This document shows positions 26,984 through 35,181 of a stretch of 61,939 nt of DNA, piece by piece (position 1 is the first letter of the stretch; each line of letters opens with the position of its first letter). Under the pieces are notes generated by a model that was not told the origin of the DNA, did no database searches, and saw only the letters and a program-made list of their open reading frames with translations. Origin of the DNA: Pseudorhodobacter aquimaris (GTDB taxonomy: Bacteria; Pseudomonadota; Alphaproteobacteria; Rhodobacterales; Rhodobacteraceae); contig NZ_LGHS01000061.1 in NCBI RefSeq assembly GCF_001202025.1, positions 1 through 61,939 on the forward strand, given 5' to 3'. The position numbers and the translations under genes are program-made.

Positions 26984-27820
26984 ATGAAATTTGCGTCCAC
27001 AGACAGCTACATAGCGACCGAAGATCTGACCGTTGCCGTTAACGCCGCCGTTGTTTTGCAACGCCCCTTGCTGGTGAAGGGCGAGCCCGGCACCGGAAAA
27101 ACCGAGCTGGCGCGGCAGGTGGCGCAATCGCTTGGCATGCCCTTGCTGGAATGGAACGTCAAATCCACCACCAAGGCGCAACAAGGCCTCTATGAATATG
27201 ACGCCGTCAGCCGCTTGCGCGACAGCCAGCTGGGCGACGAACGTGTGCATGACGTCAAGAACTACATCCGCAAGGGCAAGCTCTGGCAGGCCTTCGAGGC
27301 CGAGGAACGCGTGGTTCTTTTGATCGACGAGATCGACAAGGCCGATATCGAATTCCCCAACGACCTGTTGCAAGAACTCGACCAGATGGAGTTTTTTGTC
27401 TATGAGACCGGCGAGATGGTCAAGGCGCGCCACCGCCCCATCGTCATCATCACCTCCAACAATGAAAAGGAACTGCCCGACGCGTTTTTGCGCCGCTGTT
27501 TCTTTCACTTCATCCGTTTCCCGGAAATGGAGACCCTGCGCCGGATCGTCGAGGTTCACTTTCCCGGCATCAAGGACGGCCTGCTGACCGCCGCCCTCAC
27601 CCAGTTTTACGAGCTGCGCGAGGTGCCCGGCCTCAAGAAAAAACCCTCCACCAGCGAGGTTCTTGACTGGCTGAAGCTGCTCTTGGCCGAGGATCTGGGC
27701 CCCGAAGATCTGGCGCGCGACAAGGTGTCCCTGCCGCGTCTGCACGGGGCCTTGCTCAAGAACGAGCAGGACGTGCATCTGTTCGAGCGTCTGGCCTTTA
27801 TGGCGCGCGGGCAACGCTAG
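26984..27820 (+). CDS. MoxR-family AAA ATPase
   Basis: The 278-residue chaperone-like AAA+ protein has Walker A GEPGTGKT at residues 33-40, Walker B VVLLIDEIDKAD near residue 115, and sensor 1 IVIITSNNEKELPDAFLRRC. MoxR ATPases typically work with a VWA-domain protein to mature or insert metal cofactors. The partner, a CoxE-like VWA protein, lies 250 bases downstream on the same strand with one small gene between. The start at 26984 (MKFASTDSYIATEDL) fits the family; the frame stays open to 26837 but that part overlaps the dksA 5' region. AGAGGGG lies upstream at an unusually long distance. Confidence 0.9.
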   Translation: MKFASTDSYIATEDLTVAVNAAVVLQRPLLVKGEPGTGKTELARQVAQSLGMPLLEWNVKSTTKAQQGLYEYDAVSRLRDSQLGDERVHDVKNYIRKGKLWQAFEAEERVVLLIDEIDKADIEFPNDLLQELDQMEFFVYETGEMVKARHRPIVIITSNNEKELPDAFLRRCFFHFIRFPEMETLRRIVEVHFPGIKDGLLTAALTQFYELREVPGLKKKPSTSEVLDWLKLLLAEDLGPEDLARDKVSLPRLHGALLKNEQDVHLFERLAFMARGQR

Positions 27821-27908
27821 GCCACGCATAGACAGCCGGGGCGGGACGTGCGAGTAAACAAAAAAACCGACGGGCAGGCAAAGGCCGCCCTGTTTTGGGG
27901 GTAACTGA

Positions 27909-28073
27909 ATGATCGTTTTGGGCGCAATTCTTATCGGGGCCATTCTTGGCGCCGGCCTCGCGCATAAGCGCGGCGGCAAGATGCTGGACAAACTGCAATA
28001 TAGCGCCGGTTTCGGCATTGCCTTGGGTATTTTGGGCCTGTTTATCACCGTCTTTTTGAACCGCGCCTACTGA
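27909..28073 (+). CDS. Small two-helix membrane protein between MoxR and VWA genes
   Basis: The 54-residue product is MIVLGAILIGAILGAGLAHK, then RGGKMLDKLQYSAGFGIALG, ending in LFITVFLNRAY. Two hydrophobic segments (residues 2-18 and 33-49) are separated by a basic loop with the GGKxLDxxQY motif. The ATG follows GGGGGTAACTG, and the stop is 4 bases before the VWA gene, so it is co-transcribed. It is unnamed. Its conserved position would suggest a role with the MoxR/VWA pair; this is inference. Confidence 0.75.
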   Translation: MIVLGAILIGAILGAGLAHKRGGKMLDKLQYSAGFGIALGILGLFITVFLNRAY

Positions 28074-28077
28074 TCCG

Positions 28078-29262
28078 ATGTTCTTGCCCTTCTTCGAGAC
28101 ATTGCGAAAGCACGGGGTTCCGGTCAGCCTGCGCGAATACCTCTCCTTTCTCGAAGGGGTTGTGGCGGGGCTGGTCACCTATGACGTTGACGGGTTCTAC
28201 TATCTGGCACGGCTGACGATGGTAAAGGACGAGCGGCACCTCGACCGTTTCGATCAGGCCTTTGCCGCCAGTTTCAAGGGGCTGGAATCGGTCACCCCCG
28301 AGGCCATCATCGACGCGCTGGACCTGCCCGAGGACTGGCTGCGCAAACTGGCCGAAAAGCACCTCAGTGAGGAAGAACGCGCCGCGGTTGAGGCCTTGGG
28401 CGGCTTTGACAAGCTGATGGAGACATTGAAAAAGCGGCTCGAGGAGCAAAAGGGTCGGCATCAGGGCGGCAATAAATGGGTGGGCACAGCGGGCACATCG
28501 CCCTTTGGTGCCTATGGCTATAACCCCGAGGGCGTGCGCATCGGCCAGAAAGAGGGCCGCCACGGCCGCGCCGTCAAGGTCTGGGACAAGCGCGAGTTCA
28601 AGAACCTCGACGATTCAGTTGAACTTGGCACCCGCAACATCAAGGTCGCCTTGAAACGGCTGCGCAAATGGGCCCGTGACGGTGCCGCCGATGAGCTGGA
28701 CCTCGACCACACCATCCGTGCCACCGCCGAACATGGTTATCTCGATGTGAAAACCCGCCCCGAGCGCCGCAACGCCGTCAAGGTCTTGCTGTTCCTCGAT
28801 GTTGGCGGCTCTATGGACCCCTATGTCAAAGTGGTGGAGGAACTCTTTAGCGCGGCGCGGTCCGAATTTCGACATCTGGAGCATTTCTATTTCCACAACT
28901 GCGTCTATGAGGGGTTGTGGCGCGACAACCGCCGCCGCTGGGATGCGCAAACCCCGACATGGGAGGCCTTGCGCACCTACGGACCAGACTGGAAATGCAT
29001 CTTTGTCGGTGACGCCAGCATGAGCCCCTATGAGATCCTCCACCCCGGCGGTGCGAACGAGCATTGGAACCAGGAATCCGGTCAGGTCTGGCTGGAACGC
29101 TTTTGTCAGCAATGGCCCTCACACCTCTGGATCAACCCGACACCGGAACGTTACTGGGACCACAGCCATTCGATCCGCCTGATCCGCGACATCACCCAAG
29201 ATCGTATGGTGCCGATGACGCTGGACGGGATCACCCGCGGAATAAAGGCCATGACCCGGTGA
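28078..29262 (+). CDS. VWA domain-containing protein, CoxE-like
   Basis: The 394-residue partner of the MoxR ATPase. The N-terminal half is helical (MFLPFFETLRKHGVPVSLREY). The VWA domain begins near residue 238 with VLLFLDVGGSMDPYV, where the MIDAS motif is D-V-G-G-S rather than DxSxS. Later come CIFVGDASMSPYEI and the C-terminal INPTPERYWDHSHSIRLI. Proteins of this type are thought to act as metal-dependent scaffolds with MoxR. It starts 4 bases after the small membrane gene. No carbon monoxide dehydrogenase is in the window, so the client is unknown. Confidence 0.88.
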   Translation: MFLPFFETLRKHGVPVSLREYLSFLEGVVAGLVTYDVDGFYYLARLTMVKDERHLDRFDQAFAASFKGLESVTPEAIIDALDLPEDWLRKLAEKHLSEEERAAVEALGGFDKLMETLKKRLEEQKGRHQGGNKWVGTAGTSPFGAYGYNPEGVRIGQKEGRHGRAVKVWDKREFKNLDDSVELGTRNIKVALKRLRKWARDGAADELDLDHTIRATAEHGYLDVKTRPERRNAVKVLLFLDVGGSMDPYVKVVEELFSAARSEFRHLEHFYFHNCVYEGLWRDNRRRWDAQTPTWEALRTYGPDWKCIFVGDASMSPYEILHPGGANEHWNQESGQVWLERFCQQWPSHLWINPTPERYWDHSHSIRLIRDITQDRMVPMTLDGITRGIKAMTR

Positions 29263-29317
29263 CGCATTATTGCGCATCCGCCCTTTTCCACGGCTCATTG
29301 CGCCCCATATTCATTCC

Positions 29318-30004
29318 ATGATCAAATTTTTGCCCATCCTGCTGCCCTTGCTCATGGCCTATGTCATGTACCGCTTTTCGGCGTGGCAAACGGGCAAGCA
29401 TCTCGATAAATCCTCTGCCCCGCTGCGCGACCCGCAGTTGGAGCCGTTGCTGGACCGGATGGCCGCCGCCCTTGAGGTGCCAAGGATCGCGGTGCATGTC
29501 TATGATGTAGAGCCGGTAAACGGGCTGGCCGCCCCCGACGGGCGGATTTTCCTGACGCGCGGGTTTATCGACCGCTACCGCCAAGGGATCGTCAGCGCCG
29601 AGGAAATCGCCTCGGTCATTGCGCATGAATTGGGCCATGTCGCCTTGGGCCATACCAAACGGCGGATGATTGATGTGACGGGGCAGAACGCGGCCTTCAT
29701 GATGATCGCGACCCTGCTTGGCCGGTTTATCCCGATCATCGGCGTCTTTATCGCCTCCTATGTGACGCGCGCCTTGGGGGCGGGCCTTTCGCGCCGGGAT
29801 GAGCATGAGGCCGACGCCTATGCCAGCGCCCTTTTGGTCAAGGCGGGCATCGGGACCGCAGCGCAAAAATCACTGTTCACCAAGCTGGACCGGCTGACGG
29901 GCGCGGGGGGTGCCGAGGTGCCGCAATGGCTGCGCTCCCACCCGAGAACCGATCTGCGGATTGCCGCCATTGAGGCGCGCGAAAAGCAGTGGGGGCTGGT
30001 CTAA
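29318..30004 (+). CDS. M48-family zinc metallopeptidase
   Basis: The 228-residue peptidase is related to HtpX and Oma1. An N-terminal hydrophobic anchor spans residues 3-20, and a second hydrophobic segment spans about 126-155. The zinc motif HELGH is at 103-107 (SVIAHELGHVALGHTKRR), and the third ligand is E164 in RRDEHEADAYA. The catalytic domain also shows PNGLAAPDG-like sequence (VNGLAAPDGRIFLTRGF). It may remove damaged membrane or secreted proteins. The gene starts 55 bases after the VWA gene on the same strand and could be part of that unit. It overlaps convergent pxpA by 4 bases. Confidence 0.88.
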   Translation: MIKFLPILLPLLMAYVMYRFSAWQTGKHLDKSSAPLRDPQLEPLLDRMAAALEVPRIAVHVYDVEPVNGLAAPDGRIFLTRGFIDRYRQGIVSAEEIASVIAHELGHVALGHTKRRMIDVTGQNAAFMMIATLLGRFIPIIGVFIASYVTRALGAGLSRRDEHEADAYASALLVKAGIGTAAQKSLFTKLDRLTGAGGAEVPQWLRSHPRTDLRIAAIEAREKQWGLV

Positions 30005-30768
30005 CGCCCCTGAAACTGCGCCACCGTAATGCCCGCTGCCTGTAGTGCCTCCCGGACGGCCCGTGCAATGGTCACCGCATTTTCCGTATCCCCATGCAGA
30101 CAGATCGTATCAATTGGCGTGGGGATATGCTTGTCGCTTTGGGTGATAATCGCCCCTGCGCGAAGCATCTTTACCATGCGCGCGGCGGCGGTTTCGGCAT
30201 CATGGATCACCGCCCCCGGCAACTTGCGGTCAACCAATGTCGCATCATCATTATAGGCACGATCGGCAAAGACCTCGGCCACCCATGGGCCACCAAGCGC
30301 CTCTGCCGCCTCTTGCTGGGCCGTGGCAGAAATCGCCACCAGAATGATGTCGGGGGCCACATCCCGCGCCGCCTGAAAACAGGCCGTGGCGGTATCCGCA
30401 TTCTCGGCGGCCATATTGGCCAAAGCCCCGTGCAGCTTCAAATGCCGCAACTTGCCGCCCGCCAAGGCCGCCATCCCCTGCGCAGCACCCAGTTGATAGG
30501 CAACCATATTCCGCAACTCGGCATGGCTTAGCGTCAGGCGACGACGCCCGAAGCCCTGCAGATCGGCAAAGCCCGGATGTGCGCCCAGCCCCACCCCCTG
30601 CTTAATGGCCGCCGCCATCGTGGAGGCCATCACCGAAGGGTCGCCCGCGTGAAAGCCGCAAGCGATATTGGCCGAGGTGATGATCGGCAAAAGCCCCGCA
30701 TCATCGCCCATCCCCCAAGGGCCGAACCCCTCGCCCATATCCGCGTTTAGATCGACGGTCAGTGTCAT
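30001..30768 (-). CDS. pxpA: 5-oxoprolinase subunit A (LamB/YcsF family)
   Basis: With PxpB and PxpC this 255-residue subunit hydrolyses 5-oxoproline (pyroglutamate) to glutamate at the cost of ATP. The family signature VDLNADMGEGFGPW is at residues 5-18, SANIACGFHAGDPSVM near residue 42, and GVGLGAHPGFADLQGFGRR near residue 70. ATG at 30768 overlaps the pxpC stop (ATGA) and is preceded by GGAGGA. Last gene of a pxpB-pxpC-pxpA operon. Confidence 0.95.
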   Translation of the reverse strand: MTLTVDLNADMGEGFGPWGMGDDAGLLPIITSANIACGFHAGDPSVMASTMAAAIKQGVGLGAHPGFADLQGFGRRRLTLSHAELRNMVAYQLGAAQGMAALAGGKLRHLKLHGALANMAAENADTATACFQAARDVAPDIILVAISATAQQEAAEALGGPWVAEVFADRAYNDDATLVDRKLPGAVIHDAETAAARMVKMLRAGAIITQSDKHIPTPIDTICLHGDTENAVTIARAVREALQAAGITVAQFQGR

Positions 30769-31775
30769 AAATCCTCCGTTCCGGTAATCATCCCAGAGAT
30801 AAGCTGATAGGACAGCAGATCCGCGATATCCTCTGGCGCGCGCAGGCGCGGGCGGCATCGGGCGGCAAGGGATTGGCGCGAGGCGCGATCTTTGGCCTCA
30901 ATCTCAAGCGCCTGATCCAGTGTAACAAAGGCAAACCGCACAGCCGCCCCCGCAGGGAGCTGCGCCAGCATCGGCAGGTCAGCCGGAATAACCGTGCCAA
31001 TACGCGGATAGCCACCGGTGGTCTGTGCCTCGGGCAGCAAGATATAGGGCGCGCCGTCACCGGGGATCTGGATATCTCCCTTGGTGATAATCTCGGACAG
31101 GATCGACTGACCCGACGACAGGCCGAACCCCTCCCCCTCGGGCAGCAGCCGCACGCCCTGACGGTTGGCACGGGCATCGCGGCAAAAGCAGGTACGGGTA
31201 AAGCGGGCCAGCGTTTCGGCATCAAACAGATCGGTCTGCAAAGAGGCCAATATCCGCGCGGTCCCGCCCTGAAACCGGTCCTGAACGGATAAAACCTCCC
31301 CCACCGGCCCACCGGAATCGGGACCAAGAGGCAGGGATTGGCCCGCCGCCAGCACCGACCCCAAACCCGCCGCCAGATGTACCGCCCGCGCACCTAGGAC
31401 CGGCGCGGTATCAATGCCCCCGCCAAGCGTCAAATAGCCGTAAACACCCGCACGCGCGCCACCGATGGTCAAGGTTGCCCCCTCCGGCAACAGATGGCTT
31501 GCGTGCCATGCAATCGGTGCGCCATCAATCGCCGCCGCCATAGGCGCGCCCGTCAAGGCAATGCGCAGGGGGGAAGTGGCGGTAAAGCTGCCCCCGAAAC
31601 CGGCCATTTCCAATGCGGCAAGATCAGGGGCCTGACGCAAAAGCGCCGCCCCTTCCGCCAAGGCCAATCTATCCGCAGCGCCCCCCCGCGACAGGCCAGA
31701 GGCAATATGTCCCGGTCGGCCAAGATCTTGAACTGTAACACCCGGACCGGCAGAAAGAATCTGCAAGACGCTCAT
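30765..31775 (-). CDS. pxpC: 5-oxoprolinase subunit C (biotin-dependent carboxyltransferase-like)
   Basis: The 336-residue subunit of the PxpABC enzyme starts MSVLQILSAGPGVTVQDLGRPG; QDLGRPG and SRGGAADRLAL are the family signatures, and RIGTVIPADLPMLAQLPAG near residue 270 matches the C-terminal AHS2 pattern. Despite the family name it takes part in ATP-dependent 5-oxoproline ring opening rather than carboxylation. It overlaps pxpB and pxpA by 4 bases on each side. Confidence 0.94.
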   Translation of the reverse strand: MSVLQILSAGPGVTVQDLGRPGHIASGLSRGGAADRLALAEGAALLRQAPDLAALEMAGFGGSFTATSPLRIALTGAPMAAAIDGAPIAWHASHLLPEGATLTIGGARAGVYGYLTLGGGIDTAPVLGARAVHLAAGLGSVLAAGQSLPLGPDSGGPVGEVLSVQDRFQGGTARILASLQTDLFDAETLARFTRTCFCRDARANRQGVRLLPEGEGFGLSSGQSILSEIITKGDIQIPGDGAPYILLPEAQTTGGYPRIGTVIPADLPMLAQLPAGAAVRFAFVTLDQALEIEAKDRASRQSLAARCRPRLRAPEDIADLLSYQLISGMITGTEDL

Positions 31776-32524
31776 CTGATCGCCTCCGGTTTTGCGCCGC
31801 CATTGCTGGCACCGTCACGCTGAATATTGGCATATTCTTCGGCAGAGACCGCATAGAACTGCACCTCATCCCCCGCGCGCAGGGCGAATGGATCGGGGGC
31901 CTCGGGCATAAAACACCGAAACGCGGTTTGCCCGACATGCCGCCAGCCCGTGGGGGAGGCATTGGCAAACAGCACAAACTGGCGCAGCGCAACGACCAAG
32001 GCACCGGCCGACACCTGCGGGTTGATCACCTCTTGTCGCGGGATATCCCACGCGGGGGGCAATTCACCCAGATACGGCTGGCCGGGCGCGAAACCAAGCG
32101 TCAGCACCCGCGTGCGGGCCGCTGACAGATCGGCAATCGCCTGTTGCACGTCAAGCCCTGCAAGCCCCGCCGCCTCGGCCAGCTGGGGTGCTGCATCCGT
32201 GCCGTAAAGGGTCGGAATGCGCCAGAAGCGACGGCCTTGGGGCGGCGGCGCATTGTACCAATCGCGACTGTCCAGTAAACTCTGTAACTGCGCGGTCAAA
32301 TCCGCATGGCGCAAATGCAGCGGATCAAACCGCAGGTAAACCGATGTCAGCGCGCTTGAGGTTTCCTCTACCCCCGACCAGTCTTCATCCTCTACCGCCG
32401 CACGAAAGGTCAGGGCGGCGCGGTTTGCAGGCTCGGTCAACCGGTCGGCGAAACGCACCAACAGTCCGTCAAGGCCGACCGGCACAATGCGCGGCCATTC
32501 AAGGCTTTGGGGGGCTGTCGTCAC
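31772..32524 (-). CDS. pxpB: 5-oxoprolinase subunit B (KipI/AHS1 family)
   Basis: The 250-residue subunit forms a complex with PxpC. Recognisable segments are VGLDGLLVRFAD near the N-terminus, TSVYLRFDPLHL and the closing VLTLGFAPGQPYLGELP, with GWRHVGQTAFRCF near the C-terminus. A GTG at 32524 is taken as the start because AAAAGGTG lies just upstream and the protein then begins near the usual family start; a TTG at 32575 is the alternative. First gene of the pxpBCA operon. The convergence of this operon with the M48 gene is at its far end. Confidence 0.9.
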   Translation of the reverse strand: MTTAPQSLEWPRIVPVGLDGLLVRFADRLTEPANRAALTFRAAVEDEDWSGVEETSSALTSVYLRFDPLHLRHADLTAQLQSLLDSRDWYNAPPPQGRRFWRIPTLYGTDAAPQLAEAAGLAGLDVQQAIADLSAARTRVLTLGFAPGQPYLGELPPAWDIPRQEVINPQVSAGALVVALRQFVLFANASPTGWRHVGQTAFRCFMPEAPDPFALRAGDEVQFYAVSAEEYANIQRDGASNGGAKPEAIR

Positions 32525-32590
32525 ATCCGCACCTTTTGCATATTCACACACCCATGCTGGCACCCGCACCCCCAAAGGGCAAGGCCCGCA

Positions 32591-33799
32591 TCAGATCCGG
32601 CGCAGCGCCAGCACCGCGTTCAACCCGCCAAAGGCAAAGGCATTCGACAGCGCCACATCCACCCGCGCCGCCCGCGCCTCATTGGGGACCACATCCAGCG
32701 CGCAATCGGGGTCAGGGGCCTCATGGTTGATCGTCGGCGCAATCACCCCGTCCCGCAGCGCCATGATGCAGGCAAGCAACTCTACCGCGCCTGTGCCGCC
32801 GATCAAATGCCCGTGCATCGATTTGGTCGAGGAAATCATCAGCCCCTCGGCATGCGCCCCGAAAACATCGCGCACGGCGGCACATTCGGTCTTGTCATTG
32901 GCCGCCGTCCCCGTGCCATGCGCATTGATATAGCCGACCTCGCCCGCATCAATCCGCGCATCCCGCAGCGCCCCCGCAATCGCCCGCGCGGCCCCCTGCG
33001 CCGATGGCATCACAATATCAGAGGCATCCGAAGTCATGGCAAAGCCCACCACCTCGGCCAGAATTTCGGCCCCGCGGGCGCGGGCATGCTCCAACTCCTC
33101 AAACACAAAGACAGCAGCCCCTTCGCCCTGCACCATACCGTTACGGGTCAGGCTGAAGGGGCGGCAACCGTCCTGCGACATGACGCGCAAACCCTCCCAG
33201 GCCTTGATCCCGCCAAAGCACAGCATCGCCTCAGAGCCGCCCGTCACCATCGCCCGCGACATGCCCGCGCGCACCATATGGAACGCCTGCCCCATCGCAT
33301 GGTTGGAGCTGGCACAGGCCGTCGCCACGCTATAGCTCGGCCCGCGCAACCCGTAAGCCATCGAGACATGGCTGGCGGCGGCATTGTTCATCAGCTTGGG
33401 GACGACAAAGGGATGCACACGGTTTTTCCCCTCGGCATAAACCGCGCGGTAGTTTTCATCCGAGGTGGTCAACCCGCCCCCGGCCGTGCCCAGCACAACG
33501 CCCGCCTCATCGCCAAGCGCGCCGTCAAACGACAGGCCCGATTGCGCCACGGCCTGTTTGGCCGCGATCAGGGCAAATTGGGTGAAGCGGTCATAAAGAC
33601 CCAGCATCTGACGGCTGAAATGCGCCTGCGGGTCCCAGCCCTTGACCTGCGCGCCGATGCGCACAGAAAGGCGGTCCACATCGGGGATATCCAAAGGACC
33701 GATCCCGCAACGTCCCTCGGCAAAACCGGCAAATGTGCCCGCCACATCCTGTGCCAGCGCATTCACCGTGCCGGCCCCGGTAATCACAACGCGTTTCAC
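32591..33799 (-). CDS. Beta-ketoacyl-ACP synthase (FabF-like)
   Basis: The 402-residue condensing enzyme has a complete Cys-His-His triad: C162 (ATACASSNHAMG), H294 (INAHGTGT) and H331 (STKSMHGHLIGG), with K326. GTG start at 33799 overlaps the ACP stop by 4 bases. The tight link to a dedicated ACP and an LpxD-type acyltransferase suggests it makes or extends an acyl chain destined for lipid A or a related envelope lipid, as in the rhizobial acpXL cluster. That role is inferred from context; it is distinct from the housekeeping fabF, which is normally next to acpP. Confidence 0.88.
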   Translation of the reverse strand: MKRVVITGAGTVNALAQDVAGTFAGFAEGRCGIGPLDIPDVDRLSVRIGAQVKGWDPQAHFSRQMLGLYDRFTQFALIAAKQAVAQSGLSFDGALGDEAGVVLGTAGGGLTTSDENYRAVYAEGKNRVHPFVVPKLMNNAAASHVSMAYGLRGPSYSVATACASSNHAMGQAFHMVRAGMSRAMVTGGSEAMLCFGGIKAWEGLRVMSQDGCRPFSLTRNGMVQGEGAAVFVFEELEHARARGAEILAEVVGFAMTSDASDIVMPSAQGAARAIAGALRDARIDAGEVGYINAHGTGTAANDKTECAAVRDVFGAHAEGLMISSTKSMHGHLIGGTGAVELLACIMALRDGVIAPTINHEAPDPDCALDVVPNEARAARVDVALSNAFAFGGLNAVLALRRI

Positions 33800-34056
33800 G
33801 GCGTTTGCTGATCGATCAAGGCCTGCACCGCCGCGGTGATGCTGCGCACAGAGCTGATGTCGAAATTGCTCTCCTCGGGGGCATTGGCGTTGAATGGGAC
33901 GGAAATCTCAAAGGCCTCCTCGATCGCGAAAATCGCCTCAACCAACCCGAGACTATCGACCCCGAGGCTTTCAAGCGTGCTGTCGGGTGTGACATCGGCC
34001 ACATCCAGCATCGCCTGCTCTGCAATGATGTTGCGTATCTTTTCCTCAGTCGTCAT
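33796..34056 (-). CDS. Acyl carrier protein (specialised)
   Basis: The 86-residue ACP carries its growing acyl chain on a phosphopantetheine arm attached at S35 in the motif LGVDSLGLVE. The sequence MTTEEKIRNIIAEQAML differs from housekeeping AcpP, and the middle (VPFNANAPEESNFDI) is longer than in AcpP. It sits between lpxD and the ketoacyl synthase with a 4-base overlap downstream and 11 bases upstream, so a shared operon is clear. Confidence 0.9.
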   Translation of the reverse strand: MTTEEKIRNIIAEQAMLDVADVTPDSTLESLGVDSLGLVEAIFAIEEAFEISVPFNANAPEESNFDISSVRSITAAVQALIDQQTP

Positions 34057-34067
34057 GGCCTACACCT

Positions 34068-35141
34068 TCACGTTTTGTCAGAGCCTTGCACCGAGGTTTT
34101 CATCCAGCGCGGCAAGCGGCGCAAGGCCTTTTGCATCTCCAGATGGGTTTCCATTTTCACCGCCGGATAGCCAAGCAAAACCCGCCCCGCCGGTGCATTG
34201 GTAAAGATCTTTGTGGCCCCGCCCGCGATCACATCATCGCCAACGAAGATATTGTCATTCACACCGCATTGCCCCGCCAGAACCACGCGGTTCCCGATGC
34301 GCGACGACCCCGCAATCCCGACCTGCCCGCAAAGCAAACAGTCCTGCCCGACCTGCACGTTATGCCCGACATGCACAAGGTTATCGAGCTTGGTCCCATC
34401 GCCAATAGAAGTGTTGCGGATCGTTCCGCGGTCGATACAGGCATTCGCGCCGATTTCGACATCATCCCCGATGCTGACCGCCCCCAGCGAATGAATCCGT
34501 GTCCAGCTTTGTGCCGTCACACCGTCACGCTTGCCAAGGGTTTCGCGGATTTCCTCGACGCCCGATTTTTCCGGCGTCACAAAGGAAAAGCCATCGGCGC
34601 CAATCACCGCGCCGGGCTGGCAAATGAAGCGGTCGCCAATCTCTACCCGTGCGCCAATCCGCGCGCCTTGCAAAATCAGCGCATCCGCCCCGATCCTTGC
34701 GCCCTCGGCAATAGAGACATGGCTCGCAATCCGCGCATTGGGGCCAATCACCACCCCCGCGCCGATCACCACAAACGGCGCAATTGCAGCCCCCTCACCG
34801 ATCTGTGCCGAAGGGTCCACCACCGCCATGGCATGAACGCCATCCGCGATCACCGGCCCTGCGTCCAACATCCGCGACAGTCCGGCCATCGCAAGCCGTC
34901 CGCGCGGCGCAAAAATCGCGGCCTTCAGACCCAAGGCCTGCCAATCGGCCCCCTGCCAAAGCAGCGCGGCAAGCGCGCGCCCCTTGCCGATACCATCCGC
35001 ATATTTCGGATCCATCGCCAAGGCGAGATGGGCGGCCGAGGCCAAGGCAGGCTCTGCCGCGCCCTCGATCACGATGGACAGATCTCCCGCAGCCTCTGCG
35101 CCCAGGGCTTTTGCGATCTCAGCTATACTATGGCCCATAGC
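34068..35141 (-). CDS. lpxD: LpxD-type UDP-3-O-acylglucosamine N-acyltransferase (probable second paralogue)
   Basis: The 357-residue left-handed beta-helix acyltransferase adds a 3-hydroxyacyl chain to UDP-3-O-acyl-glucosamine in lipid A synthesis. The N-terminal uridine-binding domain (residues 1-100) is followed by many hexapeptide repeats such as [30 protein letters not shown] contains the catalytic-type His. The C-terminal tail [16 protein letters not shown] is amphipathic. A canonical lpxD is normally beside fabZ-lpxA, so this one, located with an ACP and a KAS, is likely a specialised paralogue; this is inference. AGGAGACGGCT precedes the ATG. Confidence 0.87.
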   Translation of the reverse strand, partial: AMGHSIAEIAKALGAEAAGDLSIVIEGAAEPALASAAHLALAMDPKYADGIGKGRALAALLWQGADWQALGLKAAIFAPRGRLAMAGLSRMLDAGPVIADGVHAMAVVDPSAQIGEGAAIAPFVVIGAGVVIGPNARIASHVSIAEGARIGADALILQGARIGARVEIGDRFICQPGAVIGADGFSFVTPEKSGVEEIRETLGKRDGVTAQSWTRIHSLGAVSIGDDVEIGANACIDRGTIRNTSIGDGTKLDNLVHVGHNVQVGQDCLLCGQVGIAGSSRIGNRVVLAGQCGVNDNIFVGDDVIAGGATKIFTNAPAGRVLLGYPAVKMETHLEMQKALRRLPRWMKTSVQGSDKT

Positions 35142-35181
35142 CGTCTCCTTTTCGGGGGCAAACCGCCCTTTGACCAAGGAT

